A DNA stretch of 64,000 nucleotides, taken from the NCBI RefSeq assembly GCF_028009165.1, contig NC_079244.1:496001-560000 (forward strand), in the 5' to 3' direction. Shown here piece by piece: positions 33,075-47,188 of this stretch. This DNA comes from Akanthomyces muscarius. Lineage: Eukaryota; Ascomycota; Sordariomycetes; Hypocreales; Cordycipitaceae. The position numbers and the translations under genes were made by a program. Every line of letters starts with the position of its first letter. Positions within the stretch are counted from its first letter, which is position 1. The notes below the pieces were generated by a model. It did not search any database. It saw only the letters and a list, made by a program, of their open reading frames with translations, and was not told the DNA's origin.

Positions 33075-36000
33075 GGTGGGTCGACTGAAAGGTTCAGCAC
33101 CCTCGCCTCTGCCTTGGCTACACAATTGAGCCTGTTACGCTCAGCGCTCTCAGCGGCAGACTCCAAAACAGAACAGTTGTTCATAGCTGACTTTGCTCAC
33201 CGAAGGCCATCTACGACGTGTCTCGGTCACAAGGCTTCTCACTTGGCAAGTTATGCACTGTCCTATCGGTTTGGCCAGCATTGGTTATCCAGCCTTGCCA
33301 TTCGCAACACCAACTTGGCCAGCTGGCTGTTGAAATTACACACCATGCCAACAAAGAAGGCTTAGGCGCCTGGTCGGAGTACTGCCATAGAACAGTCATA
33401 TCAACCACCAAGCTTGAAGAGGCCAATAGAGCGTCGTATCCACTCTCAACGCATTTGCAAACACCCCGGGATGCCTGTATTTTCCGAAGTACGGTGAAAG
33501 CCAAGCCCCAGGAGGGAATTATTGTTACGCACCAAACCAGGGAAACGAACCAAGAGCCGGGGGGTCGCAAGGGTGTGTGCCGCGCTGAGATGTGGAGGCT
33601 GCAAGCCATGTCCACTCACTCCACACAATTACTAGTGACAAAACCAGTCCGGACAAGGGCCGAGAGCCTGGTCTAAATTCGCGCTGTTGGTGGGATGGCT
33701 TGGAGCAGAGTGCATCAGACATCCGGCATGTAATGCGGCGGGTGGTGTTATTCACTTGAGGCAGTCTCCAACGACCAATTTCGGCTCACCATTCATTGGG
33801 CAAGATGCTTTCACCTGAAACAAGGTGCCATGGGGTCTCAATGGTCACGGTAACACGACAGATCGCACATACGATGGACCACAGCTTTACCACCAAGCAC
33901 TAAGAATACGTAGGGCGAATCTCTGCAACCGATTGCACAGGTATCTATCTCCGAGATGAGCCAGCTCTGAGATTGAAAAGGAGCCTTAGCGGTTTCGAGT
34001 GTAGTCATCGGAGCACGTCCAGACGTCTGAAATTCAAAGAAGCAGACAACTCACGCGCTTTGTATGAATCAAAGGCTCTGCAACATCCAATACCATTTTT
34101 AGTTGCCTCCGCCGGGAGCGTGGCCTGTCATCGCGGTAAAGCACTGTGTAGGCTCGTTGGCTCAGCATCGACGTTGCCATATTTTGCCCAGTAACACATT
34201 GCTTGTGCGTCGTCTACGTGGAATCAACGTCTCGTCTTCGACGGGCATCAGTGCAACATGTTGAAAAACAGCTTGGGCACAATTGGCTATTGTCAACGGT
34301 ACAGGTTTACAACATTACCTCGTTAAAGCTCAACAACAATTATACCAAGGCAATATGCCAATCTTGGACCACAACTGCATCCAAAAGCATTTCCGCTCAT
34401 TGGACCAGCTTCGGAAAGTAGGTGCTTTTGTCTTCTTTGTTGGTGCCAAAAAAAAGTTGAAAGATTTGTCGCTCACCTACCAATGCATGGACTGCCAGCG
34501 AGAGCCGTCCTTGTGGCTGCTAGCCACACTATTGAATTCCTCATCTCTCAATGGCTTCCATTTCTGGGTTTACCAAGCGCTGCGTTTCGTTAAGGGAGTA
34601 CTTGTTGCATTGTGCGGGAAGATCCTAGCAGCACATCATCCGCTAGCCCTGAAAACTCGCATACGGAGTTAGCCCCAACTCTTAGCTGCCGCGCATGGCT
34701 TCAGCGGCCGCCGCGAGAGCCTGAGCTGGCCAACGCTAACAACTGATCCTTTTTCAGCGCTCCTGAATGTCGGCAGCTCATCAGGACTCCATTCTCACAG
34801 GGTTGCAGTGCAGAGGCCTGGTGGTATGCTGGCAGTTGTCGAGGCCACTTTCCTTCGAGACTCTCTGGTCTTCATGCTGGGGTAAGTCGCTCGAGGCACC
34901 TCCAATTGTCACCGACCAGCCGAATGAGGCCAGGTCGTGGGCTCGTAATATGCGTACCACCTACTCCCTTGCAAAAAACTCTGCATTGCAGGCTTCAATC
35001 CCGGGCTTAAAGATGTCACGCAATACGAGGCAGCCATCGATGCGGTAGCATTGCCGCAGCACACCGCATGATAGTTCCGGGCTTTAAAATCATACTGAGT
35101 AGGCGCATGAACAGTGTCACTAGCTACTGGTATCTAGGGGCTATTTCAACTCTTCTCTGGTGGTAAGTCCGGTCCCTGTCTTACCGGCCTTAGTCCCAGA
35201 TCACTAAAAGCTGGGACGCAGTAACCCAGATGGCACTAACAGCGCTTGTCAACCGGGAGACAGAAAACGATGGTTAGGGTACGACTATGTCTCCCAGCAT
35301 TTTAGAACCGTTTGAAGATGAGCATGCAAATAAAAGGCCAGAGACATGCAACATCACTACAGTTCCGTCGATGGATGAAGGCACATAAGCATGACTGGGA
35401 GGTTTTGGGCAGCCGTCGCATCCCACGCTGCTGAACGCGAATCGGCACACCCCCTCGAGACATGATGTTGGAAACCCCGGTCTGCATGTGCTGCTGCCCA
35501 GAACTGGCCCAACTATTGTCAGCAGGTTAGCCAACGAAATATAACATGGATGCAGGCGAGCCCGAGCCTGGTGCAGGAGGGCCACATCTACGTTGTCTGA
35601 CCTTTGAGAACTTGCCTACCTGGAACTGTCAGAGTCAACTTATTCGAATCATTGACGGCGCTGCTACGGTCAAAGCTTCAGGAGCGCCGCTAACTATGTA
35701 GCATATGCATACGGGGTACTGTCTTGAGTGAGGTCAAACTCCACCATGGCAAATTATAGCTTCACTATTGTGCAAGTCTTGCGCTGATTTGACATACAAT
35801 AATCAGCAGGTCTCTCGATCGTGCACGTTGTGCTCGATGGTTCCGATACCCTCACTATCCGACAATTTTCGGGAAGGCTGGTGGCCGCCAGGCAGAGTCT
35901 ACGGTTCACTAATCTCGGAAGAGACAGCCAGGATAGGTAGGAGGGGTGTGGTGTCCGTTGTATGGCTGAAGAGTGGCACTAGGGCGTTGATTTGCGGCGC

Positions 36001-39000
36001 TCAAACTCCCGTGACGATTGGCCAGTGCCTTGGTCAGGCAGGCTCATGCGGGCCCAGCCAAAAGGTCTAGCTGTCGACCGAAACTGGCATCTTGGAGAGA
36101 CGAGCCCCCGCAAGCTGCTGGACCCGTATGCATCTGCACGGAGCAGGCAACAGGCACGCAAAGCAGGGTGACCACGCTGGAAGAGCGCATGGAACAGCAC
36201 AATCTTGCAGCGGGCGCAGTCAGAGGCGACGGAGCAGCTAACGCTAGGGTGTGCCCATTATTAGAATTAAGCTAGGTGAGGCACGTTTCTTCGCTGACTG
36301 TGCTTCGAGGCATTGAGTATTTGCTCACGACCAGTCGGCAACAACCTTTCCAGGAAGCCTTTTGGGTGAAGAGCAGGACATTTGACTGTTTAAGGCACTG
36401 CTGCTGACGGTCAATGGCACTTGTGATTGCAGTTTGGGACTCAACAGCCAAGCAGTCGCTATAGCACAAGAAAAGCAAGTAGGTGGCGCATGCGAGCACA
36501 TTCGCACGGCTCAATGGAAAGAAGCTACTTGTACTCTCTACCACTGCTCATTCGGATGACAGACACGCCAGAGTGTCGATTCGTGGCTCTCGATGCGACC
36601 TGTTCAGCTGGGCGATACAGTTCTAATGACTGGCCCAGTACGCTAGTCGCGGACTGTCCTCTAGCCGCAAAGCAGTTGACCGATTGGCAGGCAAGCAGAG
36701 TACAGGGCTGCATTAGACATGTATACGCCAGCAGACTAAATCTAGGGCTAAATAATGGCTCAGGTTCTCCAACTTGCAAATGAGGCTTCTGGGGTGCAGC
36801 CACGACGTGACGCGAAGCACATCTCAGAACATGATCAAGGCATTGTTTGCAATCCAAAGGCGGGGAAGGAAGAGTGGCAGCTACGAGAGCAAAAGAGCCG
36901 CGTCTTTGTACACGTCAAGGGAACGCCACCACATCGAAAGCTGCAGGCAGCCCTCACGGGTGGACGTCGACATTATTAAAAGAGCCACCAGACGAGTGGC
37001 TTGGAGCAATTCTATTCCAGCCAGCAAGAGGTCTCCGATGCAGTGGAGTGCACTTCAAATCACGACAAAAGTGGTGTTCTGGGCTGTTCACACGACATGG
37101 CAGCATGACATCGGGTCTGTTATAAGAACACCCCTGCTATAAGTTGGGGGCTCTTTTCATTATCATTACTGGTATGCTTGTTCTATCCTGGAGTACCACA
37201 GTACTAGTGACAAACGTGAGGAGAAGATGGTGTCCACACACACACACTTCTGGACTCCTGTTTTTTTGGAGTATCCCGTTATTGCAAGCATCTTGCCAGT
37301 ATTGTTATGGACCAACCGCCGGGGGAGAACAACCCTCCGGCCCCCCCTCTGTTCTCGTGTACCGTACCATTGTTCCATTTGAGGAAAAGAAGTCCGTGTC
37401 CGAGTGGACAGTTGAGTTGACAGTTTCGTTGACCGTCTCGCTTGTCTTTTGCTTTCCTTTCCAATGCCTATCAGCCGGTCCGCCTCATGATCCTTGGAAA
37501 TAATTTTGACGTGCGGAGTGCAGCACCAAAGCCCGCTAGTCCACACCATCCATTGTTCTCTTTCAGCTTGACAACAAGCAGCCTATCCAGGTCGGCCGGC
37601 GCAAGGTTGCCAAACGAGAGCCCTGCCCTTCCGCCGGCAGAGACGTTCTGGGCATATAAAAAGAAGATACGCGTACTAGCCTCGAGTGGGAAATTTTGCC
37701 ACCCAAGTGATCTCGCGTTCGTTTATGCGTTATTGTCTGGGCGTAGTAGGCCTTTGAACTAAGCCCTACAGATATTAAAAACGGTGCCTCTTTTTGGTGA
37801 GACCATCACACAATGGGCATAGCAGGATGACAACACTGGCAAAGTGTGCATAAAACATATCGAAAGAAATGATGACGCGTTGACATTCTGTCGTGGGGGG
37901 GGAAGCCGTCACGTCTGACCTGAATCCTGACGCTGTCCCTTTCTCCATGTCAGCGAAAGTGTGTCGGCGATTTCCTGTTCCAGCACCACATGGGGTTTTT
38001 TTTGTGTCGCCGCGGAGGGACGTATCTCGATGCGCGACGCGATTGCGCCGCGCACCACTACTGGGTGAATTTGTGGTGTGACCAGTCGGAATCAAAGGAC
38101 GGCAGCAGTGGCAGAGGCCGAAACTGCCAGCTACCGGCTATTTAGGAGGGAAAACGCCAAATTCCAAGGACAAAAGAAAAAAAAAGAAAAGAAAAAAAGG
38201 GCCAAAGTCGTGGTCGTTGAGACGGACACAAAGAAACGGCCTGTCGTGTAACAGCGGGCACTAGGGCGAAACGTTGAGCCAAGCCTCCAAAACCTGTTGG
38301 ACAGGCGTTCTGATGTCTTGGGCCGAAAGAGGCCGAAGCGAACCTCTCAAGAATGGCAATGTGAATGTAAAACAAACAGAAATGCGAGACCGGAATTGAT
38401 TCAAATAAAATCAAAAGGACACGGGGCACGGGCATGACGTTCTGGTTGACTGGCAAGCGGGCGACGGGCACCAGGAGAGGTCACCGCTGGCTGCCAGAGA
38501 AGATGCAAGCTGAGAGACGGCCATGCATCATCCATCCTTGTATCTACAAATTACTACATGTCGATTGATAAACGGAGAGGCTGAAGAAGATGCGGCCTCT
38601 TTTCCGCCGTGGGGGTGGGAGAAAAAGAATTGAGCACGGTCCAAAATGCCCAACCGCCTCATGCACATGGCCCAAAGAGGCACAAATCACTTTCAAATCC
38701 AAGACATGCAAGTCTCACTTTAATACCCAAAAAGCCGGTTTTCGAAATCGGCATTCTCCGCATTACTTAATTACCTAAACATTACAAAGCAAAGCAAAAG
38801 CATAGCCAACAAGAAACAGTCCAGCAACGCAAGCCCTGGTCCTTGGGCCAGCTGAGCAATTCTATACGAGAGGATTAGGGACAAAATCAAGAGGAACACC
38901 GAGACAGCAAGTAAATAAGACAAGTTCAATTGCGTGAAATCAATAGTCGCGAGCTTCTTGCTCGGCCAAATAGTCTAGTGAATTACTTAGAAATGGAAAT

Positions 39001-39285
39001 AAAGCAGGTGGAAAAGCAGTCCGTGACCTCTATCAAACGCCGTATGAGTAAGCCTCATTGGCTTTTTTTCTTTTTACCGTGATGCATAGCCGTGTTTTGG
39101 TGCCGATTTACTTTTTGGATTTTGGAGCAATAAGAGCAAAGGTGCATGTCGTCAAACACCCGTCGTCATCAGGAGTGTGCTACGTTACGCATTCTTTACC
39201 AGCGACGGCTGCGTAGCGGCATGTTGTTGGCGTTGTTACCACCTGGCGATGTTGGCGTCAGAGTTGTCGTCTTGTCCAAAATCCT

Positions 39286-41813
<2,528 letters not shown>

Positions 41814-42839
41814 TTTTGTGTTGTTTGCGGGTTGTCGAGATTGAAAGGACTGCGATCGAGCAAAGTATTACACGAAAAGTATGGGAAAAGGAGAGGAATC
41901 GGGAGAGAATGCAGAAACAGGTCTGACAAGATGAGAATCTCTGCCGCGAAATTTTGGATGAAAGGGGAAAAGATAAGGTGATGATGTCTGAGGGGAGTGT
42001 GAAGGGGCAACGAGATTAACAAGGTTTTTTTCCTTAGCCTGCCTGGCAGACTTTTGAACGGGCCTTCCGCCGACTTTTTTTTTTATATGGGCCGCGCTTG
42101 CTTGACTCGGCCAAGCATTCTGCCTGGCATGGCCTGGCTCGGCGCGGAAAATTTTCGGCCCAGAAAAAAAAAAGTCAGATAAGGGTTCTTGATTGGCAAC
42201 TATTGGTCGATATTTATGGGTCTGAATGTCGGCATCTCACGTTCCTGGGCAACTTTAGAATTCAGGGCCTACCCTGTATTGAGTGTAAAAAAAGGCAAAG
42301 CACTCAATGTTGGTAATCATGTCTTTGGTGACCGGTTTTATGCGGTAGATATGTTTCTATAGTAGAACACTGAGCTTTAATAGGATTCTACACGGTGACT
42401 GACTCTATTCGGCTATCTGACAACACCTGTCAGCGAGTGAGCTCTAATCGCTACAAGGTGTGTCACCAAACAGCAGCCAGGTACACGCACCAAGGTATCT
42501 AGACACAAATACGCAATCCACACGTAGTCACGGTCAACGACTACTGCCTTGAACGGCAGTTGGGTAGCATAGAATAAGTAGAACTGATTCGTAGCCGATA
42601 CGGGTGGCCACCCGGGACGCGTGGTCGCGTCTTTTCTCTTCATGCTCTGCAAGCCTAGACCCAATTCTATGATATCGAAACAAAGAGAATAAAATGAAAT
42701 AAAAGAATACACGTATTATACTCCAACACCAGGAATAAATCACCACCAGAAAATGCCGTCATTGCTCGCTGGAGGGGTGGCAGTGTTTTTGTACCGACTG
42801 CTGCTTGCCCCGTCGAGAGAGTCTGGTTGTTTTTGTCGT
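41814..42839. other. DBP2 promoter and NADH dehydrogenase 3' region
   Basis: About 1.0 kb. On the minus strand the DBP2 leader is CT-rich up to about 42.0 kb. T-rich and A-rich runs flank TATATGGG near 42085. The right half is AT-rich and probably holds the NADH dehydrogenase 3' untranslated region. No gene is seen. Confidence 0.5.
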
Positions 42840-44757
42840 TTATTCACGAGAAATATCGCGACCAAATGCCTTGGACTTGAGCCAGTCGAGGATAACGAGG
42901 ACACGGTTGCGAGCTGGACAAAGTTAGCATGCGACGCGATATTGGATGACAGGGATGTGTCGAAAGGGTAAAAACTTACTGCTGAAGCACATGGAAAGGT
43001 AGGCACTTCTCCAGAAGAGGTAGGTCATGCTACCGCCGGTGGCCAGGTTGCCGTTCCACCAGCTGACATCGGCGACAGCCTTTTCGCTGCCAATGTAGGC
43101 CAAGCTGCCCTGGTGGGAGTAACGGAAGGGCTTGACGTCCTTGACGCGGCGGAGCTGCTTCTCGAGAAGCTCAATCTGGTGGGCTTCGTCGGCCGAGTTG
43201 CCGGCCTTGAGGTTCATCTTGCTGCTGAGGTCGTGGATGCGGCCCTCGAGGCTCTCCGTCTTGGCCATGTTGTTGAAGAGACGGGCGAGGAAGCTGCCCT
43301 CCTGGGAGGCGACCTGAGCGGTGGGGGCATAGCCGGCGACGGCGCAGTCACCAATGGCCCAGACGTCGCGGGCGCCCTGGACGACGAGGTACTCGTTGAC
43401 GGCGAGACCGCGGCGGGAGTCCTTCTGGGCGGGGATGCGGGCCATCATGTCCTTGACAATGGGGCGGACAGCGTTGCCGGTAGCCCAGACCAGGAGACCA
43501 TAAGGGATCACGACGCGCTCCTTGGTGCCGTCAGGCTTGCTAATCTCAGCCTCGACGGTGTCGTCGGTGACCTTCTTCACCATGGTTTTGGTCATGATGT
43601 CAATCTTTTCCTCGCGAAGGGTGTTTTCGGTGTAGTCGATGAGCTGCTTGGAGAAGGAGGGCAAGACGTTGGGAAGAGCCTCAATGAGGGTGACCTTGAA
43701 GCGGGGGCTAATACCGGGGACCAGCTTCTTGATGTCTTCTTCGAAAAAGTCCTGCAGCTCACCAGCAAACTCGACACCGGTAGGGCCGCCACCGACGACA
43801 ACCATGTGCATGAGGCGGCTCATCTCCTCCTCGGACTGGCCGCGGAGGGCAGCCGTCTCGACGCAATCCATGATCTTCTTGCGAATGCGCTGAGCGTCAC
43901 CAATCTCTTTAAGGAAGCAGCTGTGCTCTCTGACGCCGGGAATGCCAAAGGTGGCATTCTCGGCGCCGACACCAACGACGAGCATGTCGTAGGGAATCTC
44001 GGTGGTGCTAGTGGCACCCTTGATGTCGGAGTTGTCTACGACGGTAATGACCTTGCGATCCGTGTCGACACTGGTGGCCTCGGCTTCGTAGTAGTTGGCG
44101 GCGCCCTTCTTGTGGCGCAAGATGGAGCGAACAGGCTCCATGATGGAACGGTGCTCAATGAGACCCGTGGTGCATGAGGGCAGCAGAGGGGTGAAGAGGA
44201 AGTAATTGCGGGGGGAGACGACGACGACATTGTAATTTTCGGTATCGAGGTTCTTGAGGAGAGCGACGGAGCCCCAGCCGGTGCCTTGTGTCGGAAATGT
44301 GTTAGCTGAGTCGGTCTGAAGAGAGAAGCAGATCATTCCGGGCCGAGAGTCGGAGAGGCCGGAAGCTGATGTGTCACATACCTAGAATGACAAGAGTCTT
44401 CTTGGAAGGGTCAGGGATAAACTGCTCGCCGGGATTACGGTCGTCGTAGATGACATAGGCAGTGTAGCCCAGGGTGCCGAGGACGGAGAGGTAGGTGAGG
44501 CGCCAGATCCAGCGAAAGGTTCTGCGCAGCTTGCCGGGCTTGGGCTTGGGAGCTTCGTCCGAGTAGGCTCTGCGGAAGGCGAGGCGGCCGGTGACGGCGA
44601 GTCTCATGGACGGCAAAGGCCTGGCGGCGCATCGCGCAGCAATTGACGAGGTGCGCGCGGCGGCGGAAAAGGCTCTTGTCGCGATGCGGGCGTTGGAGCC
44701 GGCGAGCTGGAGGCCAGGTCTGGCCATGGCAGCCATAGCTCTCGATGACGAGGCCAT
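42840..44757 (-). CDS. NDE1: Mitochondrial alternative (type II) NADH dehydrogenase
   Basis: Three exons on the minus strand, 44757-44382, 44284-42980 and 42913-42840, give 584 residues. The first ~70 residues are rich in Ala, Arg and Ser without acids, a mitochondrial presequence. A hydrophobic segment follows (WRLTYLSVLGTLGYTAYVIY, about 85-105). The FAD-binding Rossmann motif ILGTGWGS is split by the first intron at codon 126. The NADH motif VVVGGGPTGVEFAGEL lies near 290, the WATGN and WAIGDCA motifs follow, and the C-terminal membrane-binding part ends in exon 3. The enzyme passes electrons from NADH to ubiquinone without pumping protons. A presequence plus N-terminal membrane segment suggests an external-face enzyme (NDE). 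No EF-hand insertion is visible. Internal versus external orientation is inferred. Confidence 0.92.
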
Positions 44758-46372
44758 GTTCTCTGTCGCTCCGTGCGAGGCAAAAGGGAAGCAAACGAGT
44801 GCCCCTGTTTCGAGGAGATGGAAGAAGCGTCGATGAAGGATGGCCGCGAGGATGGATGAACGAGTGGCCTCGCAATTGGCGCAATGGATTGGCTTGTTGT
44901 TGAGAAGGGCGTCACGGAGAAGAGCGAGGCGCAAACAAAAATCGGCGGCCCGACACGACAGGGGAGAGCTCCAGCTTGTGAGCCAGCCGGTGCGCGCGAG
45001 TCGCCGGAAAAAAAAAAGTCGAAAAAATTAGTTCCAAGTTGGGGCCAAGCGCCCACTCCAGCGGCCTTTTAGCGGTGCTTTGCAGGCTTCAGGGAGCTTG
45101 CCGGCGGGTTCGGCGGGGGCTCTGGACAGGCTTCAGCGGCCTCGCCTTATTAATTCGAGCCTCAGCCAGTGGCCGTTTGTGGCCTCTTACAGCGCTCCCA
45201 GGGGGCTGGTGGCTGGTCTGGTAGGCGATCGATGCCTGTAACCTCGCGCTGCCAAGGGACCCTGTTGGCTCTTCAGGGCCCGCTATAATAGACTAAGACG
45301 GGGTGCTAGTTAATGACGCAGTCCGCGATAAACTGGAGATGGAAGGGAAAAAAAAATGATAAAAGATGAAGGAAATGATGGTAGATAAGGGCAGAAAGGA
45401 CAAGAAAAAACCGCACACGAGCTGATGTGTGCGTGGTACAGACAATTCCCAGCCGCTGTCGCGACTCTTGTCTCTCCCAGCTATTACTGGTACAGGACAT
45501 GTCGCTGAGGCAGGCTCGCTACCAATTTGTAGGCATCCGGTCAGTACTGCTTCCAGATAAGGACGCATGCTTTCCAGATCTCACAAGCTTGTGAGAATGC
45601 CGATACAGCTTGTATCCGCCCGCTGACGCCGATATTACTGGCTCATCCGTCCGGGCGCGGCTGCATTACTCTCCCTCTCTGCCAACGCACCACCAACGCC
45701 CTCAGCCCATCTCGTCAGCCGTATGACCGCACCTGATCAAAAGCAAGATATCCCAAGGCCCTTGGTCCGTGATTCTCCGGCCGTCAGAAAGTCTGCTCCG
45801 TACTGCGATTGACTCTGCGCCCACTGTTCGCTCTGCCTGGCTGCTGCTGGCGGCCCGGGAGCTCCCGCGCTCTGCACGTGCCGAAGTGCTCCGAGCTGGC
45901 GCAAATCAGTGTCACAACGATTCCGATGACCGGCCAAGAGATTGCGGGGAGAAGTCGTTTCCTTGATGTCGCTTCTTGTTTACGTGAATTTTAAACACGA
46001 AAAGCCACTTGAAGCCGCCCATTGGTCCGTGAAAAACACATGTCTTTTCCACTGGACCGGCTGATGTGGCTCTCTGCCTGTCCTTTGCATCAAGTATGGC
46101 AGCCAACAGCATCGCCAACAACCGGAAGGAAGGATACAAAGCAGAACACATCACTAGCAGGTTTTTGAAACTTTGAATGTATGTGAAATTATACATATTC
46201 TCCATGGTCAGTGCCACATAGGATCAGTCCTTCGTACCAGATGGCGCTGTCCACCTGGTACCATCCAGAGCTCCGGTATACCAAGATCCATCTTGACCTT
46301 GTGCGGATCGGGCAGCTTTCCCTGAATCACCAGATCCGCCAGCTCGCCCTTGTCCTCCCATGCCTCGCAACA
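44758..46372. other. Intergenic region, NADH dehydrogenase promoter side
   Basis: About 1.6 kb. The first 300 bases are CT-rich on the minus strand and form the promoter and leader of the NADH dehydrogenase gene. The rest (45.1-46.35 kb) shows no gene and no repeat beyond short A runs. It ends at the 3' side of a phosphotransferase-like pseudogene. Confidence 0.5.
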
Positions 46373-47188
46373 CTACAGGTACTCCTCCGGTATAAATTCC
46401 GCAATCCCCGATGCGAGCAATCCCCCCGCCCCTCGTTCGCGGAACGCAGCCGCGTCAAACGTGCCGGGCCAACGCTCCAGCCCCGGCGGGAAGAAGCCGG
46501 CAAACTCCCAGCCGAGCAGCGCCTTGATCTGCAGCGTGTGCCGGTCCATCATGATGTTGAATGCGCCCAGGTCGCCGTGCTGGAAGTTGTAGCGCCGTCC
46601 CGGCAGCGGCAGCGTCTTGAACGCCGCCTTGTTGCCCTTCCACGGGGGCTGCGTGTCGGGGACGAGCCACGACGGTGGCATCACGAAGCCGTCGATGCCT
46701 CGCTCGTGGGACCACATGCCGTAGAGCCTGGGTATGACTGAGTTTTCGATAAAGATGCGGGCTGTCCCATGGGCGTCCTTAATGCACGTCCTGCATCGGC
46801 CTTCTGAGGTATGCGCTCGCCCAAAGGGTGCCATGCAGCCCGTTTGGCCGATTCTGTCGAGCGTGATGCCGTATATTCGCTGTGTCACGAGTTAGCGCCT
46901 ACCGTCATCGTGTATTCCATGCTCTATCAGGCGCGGCACGGGAATGTCTGTGTTTTGAGCGACGAGCTCGAGAGCCTTGGCCTCGTTGGTGATGCGCTCG
47001 TGATTCCTGATGTCGAGTTCGTCTCGTCAGAAAGCTTGAATGATACTTGTTCAGATAGGTCAGCTTACCACGAGCGAGACACTGTAAAAGAGGTGCCGTC
47101 AGGGCGTCGATGTCTTCCGAAAAGTTTTGGCGGTATACTGACACGTAACGTAGTCCCAGAGCTCGCTTATCAAGATGGGATCTGCCAT
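46373..47188 (-). pseudogene. Decayed aminoglycoside-phosphotransferase-family (APH) gene
   Basis: The minus strand carries an APH/choline-kinase-like domain in pieces. A first block begins near 47188 (MADPILIS). A second reads DIRNHERITNEAKALELVA and ends GIHDDGRR, followed by an in-frame TAA at 46894-46892 exactly where an aromatic residue is expected, then LVTQRIYGITLDRIG in the same frame. The upstream piece is out of frame with its predecessor near 47015-47027. The last block (about 46880-46373) keeps HGDLGAFNI with the catalytic Asp. The second metal-binding Asp of the usual DWE motif is replaced by Gly (LLGWEFAGF). A stop, a frameshift and a catalytic loss together argue for a pseudogene. 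A 23-nt intron would be needed to skip the stop, which is too short. Original substrate unknown. Confidence 0.75.

Larger units (their letters stand above)
23525..39285. other. Very large gene-free region upstream of the Con7-like gene
   Basis: Nearly 15.8 kb without a recognisable gene, in a window where other gaps are 0.2-2.4 kb. From 23.5 to about 25.6 kb the minus strand is CT-rich with T and C runs, as expected for a long Con7-like leader and promoter. From about 26.1 to 32 kb the plus strand becomes the pyrimidine-rich one, suggesting a separate plus-strand transcript or bidirectional regulatory DNA. From 32 to 37 kb base composition is unremarkable, with only short scattered open frames. 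37-39.2 kb includes the likely DBP2 3' region. No transposon terminal repeats, transposase or polymerase motifs were recognised. Confidence 0.6.

Noticed and set aside
15893..39285. Transposon remnants or RIP-mutated repeats filling the large gaps
   Set aside because: No terminal repeats, target duplications, reverse transcriptase, integrase or transposase motifs, and no strong AT/TpA bias were seen by eye. A repeat-library search would be needed to exclude old elements.
43113..44177. 354-codon frame antisense to the NADH dehydrogenase
   Set aside because: Antisense shadow. The sense frame carries both Rossmann motifs.
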